This document shows, piece after piece, positions 1 to 5,649 of a stretch of 6,772 nucleotides of DNA. This DNA is from an uncultured bacterium (GTDB lineage: Bacteria > Planctomycetota > UBA1135 > GCA-002686595), in assembly GCA_913058555.1 (NCBI GenBank), contig CAJXRJ010000420.1, positions 1 to 6,772 on the forward strand. The letters run 5' to 3'. Position 1 is the first letter of the stretch. The number at the start of each line of letters is the position of its first letter. The position numbers and the translations under genes are program-made. The notes below the pieces were generated by a model. The model ran no database searches, was not told the DNA's origin, and saw only the letters and a list, made by a program, of their open reading frames with translations.

Positions 1-9
1 AAGAGACAG
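1..9 (+). other. Tn5/Nextera mosaic-end remnant (adapter, not genomic)
   Basis: The first nine bases, AAGAGACAG, are the inner end of the 19-bp Tn5 mosaic end used in tagmentation libraries. A 9-base match alone would be weak. The far end of the window carries the full mosaic end in the opposite orientation, as expected for an insert flanked by two transposon ends. Genomic sequence therefore starts at about position 10. Confidence 0.85.
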
Positions 10-223
10 GAACCTGCCCCCTCGATGTCCCAATGCCGTTGCCTCCGCCCCTGGACCCCCTTAGTCTTGTGGCGGCTAGATTGAGTAACCAGCCCCTCCC
101 CCCAACGCTAGGCAGACTGCGAACCCATGGAACGCGGTTTGCTGCCGGTTATGCGGCAACCTGCTCCCCAGGCTGGCCCTTGGCGCAACTTCGGCGCCCC
201 TACTTCATCCACTCCACAAATTG
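10..223. other. Upstream region of the lipoprotein gene, no gene seen
   Basis: I see no convincing gene here. The short open frames are proline/arginine-rich, as random GC-rich DNA usually gives. There is no clear -35/-10 pair. A small hairpin can be drawn in the likely 5' leader (TGCCG at 143-147 with CGGCA at 154-158, loop of six), possibly extended by GGT at 136-138 with ACC at 159-161. No Shine-Dalgarno motif precedes the start codons near 221-236. Confidence 0.4.
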
Positions 224-3200
224 ATGAGTGCATCGATGACCCTTCACCGCTCGCGGTACGCCGCACCGACCCCCCTCAAGGCAGCCCTCGGGACCGCGCT
301 TGGCGGCCTTCTCCTGGGCTTCAGTGGATGTAACTCCACAGATTCCGCCAAAGAGGTGACCGCCGAGGCCGGGAGCTACAGCTCTAGCTCGGGCGGAGCA
401 TTCTTCGTCGACCCCTCCTTTGGGGGCGCTGCCTCCAGCGTTCGTATCGCGCGCCAGTACTTTGGGCGCCTGGTGACGATCGAGGCCCTCGACGCCCAGG
501 GGGCTCGGAAGCAGATCCACCGCGAATTCGTGGTCGACCCCAGGTCGGAATCCGCCTGGAACTCGGCCGATTACGTTCTGGAGACGAACCCGGTCACGGG
601 TGATCAAACGCTCTTCATCAACGCGGACTACGACGACACGACCCTTGATCCAGGCGAACTCGAGACGGGCCGGAATCGGTTCATTCGACTGCTTCGCGGT
701 GCGGACGCAGGTGTGCGCCCGATCGTGGACGACGGATTCGTCGGCGCAGGCCAGTTCACGATGATCCCCCGCAACGCGGCGATCGTCTACCAATTCGATG
801 ACATCATCGATGCGTCCACGCTGAACGCGTTCTCGGTTCGAATCCTCACTGGCGAGCCGACGATTGATGCCTTCGAGGCTCGGTTCTTCATGGACAAGAA
901 CCACGGCGCACTCGCTAACTACGACGGCCAATCAGGCAACGAGTTCTACTCGACTCGCCTGATCGTCGACCCCGCGATCTCGGAGATGGAGTCCTTCTCC
1001 TCCCCGACGCCGCTGAACGTCAACCTGCGCGGCCTTCCGCCCAGCCTGGATGCGAACCTTGCCAACGTGGAGGTTCGATTCCCGACCCTCACGCTCAGCG
1101 GACAGGTCCTTCCGATCCTTCAGAACCCGACGGCCCATGGCCTGACGGCGAACAACAACGGCTCAGTGGACTTCTCGTCCTCCACCCGCGAGCTCGTCAG
1201 GGCTGCACGATCCGGTGGACAGACCGAGGTCACCGGCGACCCGGGGAACGGATTCCTCCTCGACCTCACGCCACCTAGGCTCGTCGGGAGCCAAGTGGGT
1301 GTGGCAATGGGCACTCCAGTGCTCGTTCCGGTCGACGCCCTCAACCCGCTGCCGTTGACGTTCACGCTGCCCACCGTGCAGTTCTCGTCCACCACCTGCG
1401 CCTCGTCACCGCGTAAGGGCGACATCATCGCTCAAACGCCATTCTTCGCCGAGGTCCTCGAGGACAACTCGGTCGATGCGATGGGTATTGTGAATGATCT
1501 CAAGATCCGCCTCGTGGTGGTCCCGAACGGATTCCTCGGCCCGGACCAGTACATCGCTTCTGGCCAAGGCCCGCTGCAGTTCCGGACGGCGTATGACCCC
1601 ATCCTCGACGCGGGGCGCGAGCCATGCTTCGTCGAGGTCAGCCCGTCTACCGGCGACGTGAACGACCCGACGAACGGGATCCTTCCCAATGCTTCGTTCT
1701 CGGTCCGCTTCAACGAGCCGATCGACGGGCTCCCGCTCGAGGTTTTCGAAGGTATCACGCTCTTGCGCAAGGATCCGGCCCTCGCGGACCCGGACCCCAC
1801 CGTGCTCAACGCCAACACGATCCAGCCGACCGATTACATCCCCGGCGAGATCCAGAACGACGCGTCTCTGACCCGCTTCACCTTCCGGCCCTCGGTCCCG
1901 CTGACTCACCTCCAGGGCAACGTGGAGACCTACTGGCTGCGTCTTCTGGGCGGCGACCGCGGACCCCGCGACCTCGCAGGCAATCAAGTGGTCGCACTCC
2001 CCTCTTCGGTGCCTTTCACTCTGCTGGCCAACGCCGGTGAAGAACGCACCTCGACCCGCGCCATGCTCTTCAACCGCACGGATGAAGAGTTCCCGTTCGG
2101 CGACGATACGGCAGCTGGCTTCATCGAGCGTGAGCCCCGCACCGAGTGGTACGGCAACATCGACTTCGACGTTGTCGCCGGCCGAGTTCGCCCCCGATCG
2201 GTCGTCCGGTCCCAGAGCGTGGTCAGCCAGGACAACGCGAACCTGCTGCCCTCGCAGATGTTCAACGGAACCGGCACCTCCTTGCCACTCAACCCCCTGG
2301 GTGCACGGACGCAGTTCCTCTGGCGGTACGTCGACATGAACCTTCCCATGCAGGAGAACCGAGACATCCTCGGGCTCTACCCGCTGGACTCCATGGACCT
2401 CGACGTAGAGCGCCTCTACTTGAACCCCCTGGGCTCGACGCCCGTGTTCGAGTCCTTCCCTGAGTTCTCGGTGTCACTGTCCCACAGTCGAATCACCCCG
2501 GACGAGGCGGTGACGCCCACTCGCGCCCTCATCGACCCGGCCTCGGGCATGGGCCCGGAGTACAACTCCAACCAGGTCAGCCTGGCGGACGATCCCCCGA
2601 CGCTGGTGAGCACCCGGGAGCGTGGCTACACGATCACCCCGGGCAACCTCTCGATCGCAGCGGACGGAACGGTCCTTGTTCCGCTTCCGCAGAACGAAGG
2701 CCTGCCGATGACGCAGTGGAGCACGTACACCTACCGGAGCACAGCCATTGATGCCCGCGGTGGCTCCAACGCTGCCGGCGCGCCGTCGGCCCGCCTTACG
2801 CAGTTGATTGGCAATGGAGTACTCGGCACCGGGCCCCTCATGCCCTTCGTCGATGCCATGGGCATGATCATCTGTAACTTGCCGGGCGCCCCCAACCCCT
2901 TGTTCCCGTCGCCTCAGATCCGGACGGTCGCGCTGCCCCTGATGGTCGACATCAAGTGCTACCCGGCCAACGGCACCTCGACGCAGAACCAGTTTGGACA
3001 CGCTTGGGCGCACCTTCAGGGCGCCGTCACGTCGAACCTGCCCGGCTTCCGCGCCTTCTCCTCTGGCGGCTTCAACCAGGCTGGATCGCTGATCCTTGTG
3101 GACCCCGACGCCGAGACCCTGGCCAACGGTGGCTTCGACCCGACTTCTACGCCTCCGGGCGTGGCGATCGGCGGCATCGACAACGTTGTCTACTACGGTG

Positions 3201-3781
3201 CCATCGACTTTGTGACCCGCGTGAGTCGCATGCACTCCATCTTCTACCCAGCTCGCGACGCGACGGTGGGACCGGACACGACTCCTGAGGACATCAACGA
3301 CCTCACGGTTAGCAACCCGGTCTACACCGAGCCGATCGTCGTCCCTGCTCAACAGCCCGCTGGCACGGACATCCAGTTTGAGTACCGCGCGGCACTTGGC
3401 TTGCTGACCGACGTGAACGATACCGAGACGTTTGAAACGACTTGGGCCGGCAAGTACTCCATGGACCCCTACGGAGACTTCTACCGCAACCCCATCAACT
3501 ACGCCGGTGATACCGCGACGATGCCCGGCCCGGATGTGGATGCCGGTGCTGGCTCCTCGTGCTTCGATGGAACGCCGACCTGGTTCGTCTCGAACGAGAA
3601 CTTGGGCATTCAGAACGGCATCCAGAACCTGTTCTTGAACGGTTCGGACCGATGGAGCGACGACGTCAACAGCATCACAGGAGCCGACTGGTTCCAGCTG
3701 CGCGTATCCTTCATCAGCAACATTGCGACCGGCCAGTTCCCCGAGATCTCGGCCCTCGGATTGTCCTGGCGCGCCCAGTGA
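224..3781 (+). CDS. Large secreted lipoprotein with SbsA-type Ig-like (Big_5) domains
   Basis: This is a predicted cell-surface or periplasmic lipoprotein of about 1185 residues; no catalytic function is visible. The N-terminus has basic residues (HRSR, then K19), a hydrophobic stretch at about 20-33 and a lipobox-like FSGC with the lipidated Cys at 36. A Ser/Gly-rich linker follows. Near residue 180 the stretch MIPRNAAIVYQFDDIID resembles the start of an SbsA Ig-like (Big_5) domain. A clearer copy spans about 470-600, with VSPSTGD, then SVRFNEPIDG, then TFRP and finally DLAGNQ. The remainder is beta-rich and ends in ISALGLSWRAQ. Five further cysteines lie near 392, 468, 884, 912 and 1113. 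Family knowledge: Big_5 domains occur in S-layer, adhesin and other extracellular proteins. ATG 224 was chosen over TTG 221 and ATG 236; none has a Shine-Dalgarno site, and all keep the signal. The frame is intact and a strong hairpin follows the stop. A structural or adhesive envelope role is inference. Confidence 0.88.
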   Translation: MSASMTLHRSRYAAPTPLKAALGTALGGLLLGFSGCNSTDSAKEVTAEAGSYSSSSGGAFFVDPSFGGAASSVRIARQYFGRLVTIEALDAQGARKQIHREFVVDPRSESAWNSADYVLETNPVTGDQTLFINADYDDTTLDPGELETGRNRFIRLLRGADAGVRPIVDDGFVGAGQFTMIPRNAAIVYQFDDIIDASTLNAFSVRILTGEPTIDAFEARFFMDKNHGALANYDGQSGNEFYSTRLIVDPAISEMESFSSPTPLNVNLRGLPPSLDANLANVEVRFPTLTLSGQVLPILQNPTAHGLTANNNGSVDFSSSTRELVRAARSGGQTEVTGDPGNGFLLDLTPPRLVGSQVGVAMGTPVLVPVDALNPLPLTFTLPTVQFSSTTCASSPRKGDIIAQTPFFAEVLEDNSVDAMGIVNDLKIRLVVVPNGFLGPDQYIASGQGPLQFRTAYDPILDAGREPCFVEVSPSTGDVNDPTNGILPNASFSVRFNEPIDGLPLEVFEGITLLRKDPALADPDPTVLNANTIQPTDYIPGEIQNDASLTRFTFRPSVPLTHLQGNVETYWLRLLGGDRGPRDLAGNQVVALPSSVPFTLLANAGEERTSTRAMLFNRTDEEFPFGDDTAAGFIEREPRTEWYGNIDFDVVAGRVRPRSVVRSQSVVSQDNANLLPSQMFNGTGTSLPLNPLGARTQFLWRYVDMNLPMQENRDILGLYPLDSMDLDVERLYLNPLGSTPVFESFPEFSVSLSHSRITPDEAVTPTRALIDPASGMGPEYNSNQVSLADDPPTLVSTRERGYTITPGNLSIAADGTVLVPLPQNEGLPMTQWSTYTYRSTAIDARGGSNAAGAPSARLTQLIGNGVLGTGPLMPFVDAMGMIICNLPGAPNPLFPSPQIRTVALPLMVDIKCYPANGTSTQNQFGHAWAHLQGAVTSNLPGFRAFSSGGFNQAGSLILVDPDAETLANGGFDPTSTPPGVAIGGIDNVVYYGAIDFVTRVSRMHSIFYPARDATVGPDTTPEDINDLTVSNPVYTEPIVVPAQQPAGTDIQFEYRAALGLLTDVNDTETFETTWAGKYSMDPYGDFYRNPINYAGDTATMPGPDVDAGAGSSCFDGTPTWFVSNENLGIQNGIQNLFLNGSDRWSDDVNSITGADWFQLRVSFISNIATGQFPEISALGLSWRAQ

Positions 3782-3833
3782 TGCTCCCCTGAGGGCGTCG
3801 AGCAACTGCTCGGTGCCCTACTCTGGTTCCGAT

Positions 3834-3875
3834 GCCGCCCGCGGGGCGCCCTTCCATGGGCGCCCCGCGGGCGGC
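3834..3875 (+). terminator. Strong GC hairpin after the lipoprotein gene
   Basis: This is a perfect 18-bp inverted repeat (3834-3851 with 3858-3875) with a six-base loop TTCCAT, starting 52 bases after the lipoprotein stop codon. The stem is almost entirely G/C. It is followed by TCTCATTTGG, which is only weakly T-rich, so this is not a textbook intrinsic terminator. Its position and stability still make transcript termination or 3'-end protection the likeliest role. Confidence 0.75.
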
Positions 3876-4124
3876 TCTCATTTGGACAATTCTGTGGCGC
3901 TGAGCGGCCAACTTGACTGTGCCATAGCGTCGCAAGCATCGAACCGATTGGGGGCGGAGAGAGCCGTGGAGGCGACAGATGATTGCCCCAAGCCGCGGTG
4001 TCAAGCCGACGAACGTTCACCGCTGGCCCGTCTCACTTGGACACGGAGCCTTGCATGTCCCGGCTTCGCGGCCCAATATTCAGGAAGTGGCCCCGGGACG
4101 CTGGGGTCTTTGTCCGGAGCCCTA
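3876..4124. other. Intergenic stretch, no supported gene
   Basis: Several open frames cross this stretch on both strands, but their translations are Arg/Pro/Ser/Gly-rich, match no family I recognise and overlap one another. They look like chance frames in GC-rich DNA. Two sequence details stand out. One is an imperfect direct repeat TCTCAYTTGGACA at 3876-3888 and 4031-4043 (12 of 13 identical). The other is a weak promoter-like pair at 4051-4080. No tRNA or rRNA was seen. Confidence 0.5.
4051..4080 (+). promoter_or_regulatory. Weak sigma70-like promoter candidate for the leader region
   Basis: TTGCAT (4051-4056) lies 18 bases before AATATT (4075-4080), the most AT-rich hexamer nearby. The match to TTGACA/TATAAT is three of six and four of six, so it is weak. 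Its position, about 45 bases before a run of hairpins and a strong ribosome binding site, is the main reason to list it. A transcript would begin near 4087. Confidence 0.2.
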
Positions 4125-4149
4125 CCCCTGCAAACGTCACCCGCAGGGG
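4125..4149 (+). other. Hairpin upstream of the mini-ORF ribosome binding site
   Basis: CCCCTGC (4125-4131) pairs perfectly with GCAGGGG (4143-4149) across an 11-base loop. It lies 16 bases before the Shine-Dalgarno sequence at 4166. It could be part of the 5' leader of the short transcript proposed here. There is no T-tract after it, so a terminator is unlikely. Confidence 0.4.
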
Positions 4150-4165
4150 CGGGAAGTTTCTATGC

Positions 4166-4173
4166 AAGGAGGT
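4166..4173 (+). promoter_or_regulatory. Perfect Shine-Dalgarno site for the 11-codon ORF
   Basis: AAGGAGGT is a full-length complement of the conserved 3' end of 16S rRNA. It lies seven bases before ATG 4181. It is the strongest ribosome binding site in the window; the lipoprotein and transposase-like genes have none that I can see. This is what points to initiation at 4181 and not at a far upstream in-frame ATG (3983). Confidence 0.65.
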
Positions 4174-4180
4174 GGTCAAC

Positions 4181-4216
4181 ATGATGAGTGACGATAACAA
4201 GGGGATGCGTCGATAG
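4181..4216 (+). CDS. 11-residue ORF (MMSDDNKGMRR), possible leader peptide
   Basis: A consensus ribosome binding site is followed at ideal spacing by two adjacent ATG codons, nine more codons and a TAG at 4214-4216. The peptide is MMSDDNKGMRR: acidic in the middle, basic at the end, with no hydrophobic segment. It therefore does not look like a membrane toxin of a type I toxin-antitoxin pair. It has no run of a single amino acid beyond two Met and two Arg, so a classical amino-acid attenuator is not obvious. The last four sense codons overlap the left arm of a stem (4201-4209 with 4252-4260), so a translating ribosome would keep that stem open. The same frame could extend back to 3983, but that longer version lacks a start signal. 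I do not recognise the peptide; function is unknown. Confidence 0.4.
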   Translation: MMSDDNKGMRR

Positions 4217-4260
4217 ACGTGCGCCCGACGGGTGCGCACCTTTATAGGAAGCGCATCCCC
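4201..4260 (+). ncRNA. Nested stem structure overlapping the end of the mini-ORF
   Basis: GGGGATGCG (4201-4209) pairs perfectly with CGCATCCCC (4252-4260), and T4210:G4251 can add a wobble pair. Nested inside is GTGCGC (4219-4224) with GCGCAC (4234-4239) around a CCGACGGGT loop. A competing short hairpin, CGTC (4208-4211) with GACG (4216-4219), overlaps both stems. The outer left arm lies inside the coding part of the 11-codon ORF and the stop codon is inside the enclosed loop. Two nested perfect stems in 60 bases suggest a folded RNA, either a cis-acting leader or a small RNA. There is no T-tract after 4260, so it does not look like an intrinsic terminator. Confidence 0.45.
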
Positions 4261-4268
4261 ACCCAAAT

Positions 4269-4302
4269 GGAGGCCCAGTCCGCTTCGGCGAACTGGGTCT
4301 CC
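4269..4302 (+). ncRNA. Long stem with UUCG tetraloop
   Basis: The arms 4269-4283 and 4288-4302 form a 15-position stem closed by C(UUCG)G, an exceptionally stable RNA tetraloop. Fourteen positions pair, counting one G:T wobble (4273:4298); the only mismatch is C4280/A4291. The C(UUCG)G closing context applies to the plus strand; on the minus strand the loop would read CGAA. This favours a plus-strand transcript. It is followed by TCTGCAT, without a T-run. It ends seven bases before the candidate left inverted repeat. It may be the 3' end of the upstream structured transcript, or a barrier protecting the transposase gene from read-through. Confidence 0.55.
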
Positions 4303-4309
4303 TCTGCAT

Positions 4310-4332
4310 CTGGCCCCGCCCGTTGTTGACGA
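4310..4332 (+). repeat. Candidate left inverted repeat of the IS-like unit
   Basis: It begins CTGGCCCCG and continues with GTTGTTGACGA. It matches the reverse complement of 5537-5559 at 18 of 23 positions, including the first nine without error. It lies about 100 bases before the transposase-like start codon, a usual distance for a terminal repeat. I found no target duplication directly outside. Confidence 0.35.
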
Positions 4333-4434
4333 GCAGGTACCCGAATCCGCGTAACCCTCGCAACCTCAACAGCCTTCGGCAGTCACCGGTAATGGAAAGG
4401 CCCTTCGCCTCGCCGTTACCCCAGAGACTGCCCG

Positions 4435-5493
4435 ATGTTCCATCCCCCTCGCTGCCCCTTCCTCGCCTGCACGCAACATCAGGATCCGAAGCCGGGGTTC
4501 TGCGCAAGGCATGGGCACTACCGGTCCAAGTGCCAACCTCGGCCGATCCCACGCTTCCGCTGCAGAGCGTGCGGACACACGTTTTCTCGGCAGACGTTTC
4601 ACTCCAGCTATCGGGATCAGAAGCCCAAGTTGAATCAGTCCGTCGTGAAGCTGCTCTGCTCCGGGATCGGGTTCCGGCAGACGGCCCGCCTGGTCAGGCT
4701 GACGAGCAACAACCTCGTCGCAAAAGCCCGGAAGATCTCCCGTCATGTGGCCGAGCTGGATCAGAACCTAAAGGACCGTGCCGGCCGCCTGGACATGGCC
4801 TCGCCTAGCCCCGCGCCACTGGAACTCCAGATGGACGAGTTTGAGACCTACGAAACCCGTAGGAACACTCGGCCAATATCCATCCCGGTGGTGATCGACC
4901 CCGTATCACGATTCCGGTTCGCTGCCATCCCAGCGCCGATCCGCCCCAGGGGTAGAATGACAGCCTCTCGGATCGCAGCCATTCAGCAGGAAGAGGCGCG
5001 ATTCGGTCCGCGGCGCGATCTTTCGGGGCCAGCATGTATCGCTGCGCTGCAGGCCGCGGCGGAGACCCGACCGGCCGCGGCCACGGTGATCCTTGGGACC
5101 GATTGCAAAGCGTCATACCCAGGCTTCATCTCCCGAGTTTTTGCGGACCGGAAGGTCTATCACCAACAGACCCTAAGCAAGAAGCCGCGTGGTGCCGGGA
5201 CGTCACTCTTCGCGATCAATCACACGGAAGCCTGCCTCCGTGATCGTGTGGGTAGACTCCGTAGGGAGTCATGGCTGGTCAGCAAGAAGTGCAGGTACCT
5301 TGATCTGCATCTCCGACTAATCAACGGCTTCCGCAACTGGGTTATCCCACGCTTCAACGCCGATAAAATGACGCCTGCACAGTTCGCCGGCTTCGCGGAA
5401 CGGCCCTTACGATTGAGTGAGCTACTGGGTTGGCGGCAAGACTGGGGGGCGCTCAGCCCCTCGCCATTCTGCGCGCCTAGCCCTCCAGGCTGA
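4435..5493 (+). CDS. IS1/IS1595-like transposase-family protein (zinc ribbon, HTH, DDE-like core)
   Basis: The 352-residue product resembles transposases of the IS1/IS1595 type, which cut and join DNA at element ends. The N-terminal zinc ribbon has C7-x4-C12 and C43-x2-C46 (RFRCRACGHTFSRQTF). A helix-turn-helix region covers about 65-105 (GIGFRQTARLVRLTSNNLVAKA). An RNase H-like core follows, with D134 in QMDEFET, D223 in GTDCKASYPG and the block LRDRVGRLRRESWLVSKK at 268-285, which aligns with the IS1-type LRTHLKRLARKT segment. Where IS1 has its catalytic Glu (IERHN), this protein reads INHTE, so the third acidic residue is Asn262 or is displaced to Glu265. I believe related planctomycete proteins share the INHT motif, but that is memory, not a search. 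ATG 4435 is the first possible start after an in-frame TAA at 4390 and has no Shine-Dalgarno site. Activity is uncertain; a domesticated DNA-binding role is possible. Confidence 0.72.
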   Translation: MFHPPRCPFLACTQHQDPKPGFCARHGHYRSKCQPRPIPRFRCRACGHTFSRQTFHSSYRDQKPKLNQSVVKLLCSGIGFRQTARLVRLTSNNLVAKARKISRHVAELDQNLKDRAGRLDMASPSPAPLELQMDEFETYETRRNTRPISIPVVIDPVSRFRFAAIPAPIRPRGRMTASRIAAIQQEEARFGPRRDLSGPACIAALQAAAETRPAAATVILGTDCKASYPGFISRVFADRKVYHQQTLSKKPRGAGTSLFAINHTEACLRDRVGRLRRESWLVSKKCRYLDLHLRLINGFRNWVIPRFNADKMTPAQFAGFAERPLRLSELLGWRQDWGALSPSPFCAPSPPG

Positions 5494-5526
5494 GTTTCTG
5501 CTGACTGAGTTTGGGTTGCCCCAAAT

Positions 5527-5569
5527 GTCAACGGCTTGGCCAACACCAGACGGGGCCAGTTCCGTTGGA
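5527..5569 (+). terminator. Imperfect hairpin after the transposase-like gene
   Basis: CAACGG (5529-5534) pairs with CCGTTG (5562-5567), and TGGCC (5537-5541) with GGCCA (5554-5558). Extra pairing is possible at the base (GT at 5527-5528 with AC at 5569-5570, bulging G5568). It starts 34 bases after the stop codon and overlaps the candidate right inverted repeat. No T-tract follows. It may mark the transcript end or simply be part of the element end. Confidence 0.3.
5537..5559 (-). repeat. Candidate right inverted repeat of the IS-like unit
   Basis: Read on the minus strand from 5559 it starts CTGGCCCCG and continues TCTGGTGTTGGCCA. It matches the left repeat at 18 of 23 positions, with mismatches at positions 10, 12, 14, 20 and 22. 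It lies 44 to 66 bases beyond the transposase-like stop codon. Confidence 0.35.
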
Positions 5570-5578
5570 CCAACAGAA

Positions 5579-5614
5579 GGGGGCGGGGGAGGCGACGATC
5601 ACCCCCCTCGCCCC
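5579..5614. terminator. GC-rich hairpin between convergent genes
   Basis: Runs of G (5579-5583 and 5585-5589) face runs of C (5602-5607 and 5611-5614) and can form a two-part stem with a small bulge and a loop of about a dozen bases. It lies 36 bases beyond the stop of the minus-strand coiled-coil gene and about 90 bases beyond the stop of the plus-strand gene. That is the expected place for a shared or minus-strand terminator. The T-rich tail is weak on both strands. Confidence 0.3.
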
Positions 5615-5649
5615 TATCGCGAGAGTCATCTCCGAACGACCCTCCCCAA

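Larger units (their letters stand above)
4310..5559 (+). mobile_element. Possible IS1/IS1595-like insertion sequence
   Basis: About 1.25 kb is bounded by imperfect inverted repeats (4310-4332 and 5537-5559) and holds a single gene for a zinc-ribbon/HTH/DDE protein filling most of it, as in a simple insertion sequence. The ends are tentative: no target-site duplication flanks them, and the right repeat also takes part in a local hairpin. If real, the element is probably old, or its true ends lie a few bases inside (for instance near GGTGTTGGCCAA on the minus strand at 5547-5536, which resembles an IS1-type end). Confidence 0.35.

Noticed and set aside
200..931. Minus-strand open frame of about 243 codons opposite the start of the lipoprotein gene
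   Set aside because: The composition is that of an antisense shadow with no recognisable motif, and it covers the signal peptide region of a well supported gene.
2474..3805. Long minus-strand open frame of about 443 codons opposite the lipoprotein gene
   Set aside because: It is an Arg/Val/Gly-rich shadow of the GC-rich plus-strand gene. The plus-strand product has a signal, a lipobox and recognisable domains; this one has none.
3983..4216. 77-codon frame ending at the same stop as the 11-codon ORF
   Set aside because: No ribosome site at 3983, random-looking composition, and a perfect Shine-Dalgarno site placed for the internal ATG at 4181.
4219..4239. GTGCGCCC...GGGTG resembles the 5' start of bacterial group II introns
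   Set aside because: Only the first dozen or so bases fit. No domain V-like hairpin and no reverse transcriptase or maturase gene follow, and the sequence after 4240 does not continue as domain I.
4166..4302. Type I toxin-antitoxin pair
   Set aside because: The 11-residue peptide has no hydrophobic segment, and I see no clear divergent antisense promoter over it.
4262..5527. 8-bp direct repeat CCCAAATG at 4262-4269 and 5520-5527 as target-site duplication of the element
   Set aside because: The sequences just inside the two copies are not inverted repeats of each other, and the boundaries conflict with the better inverted repeats at 4310 and 5559. An 8-base match over the flanks searched is not rare.
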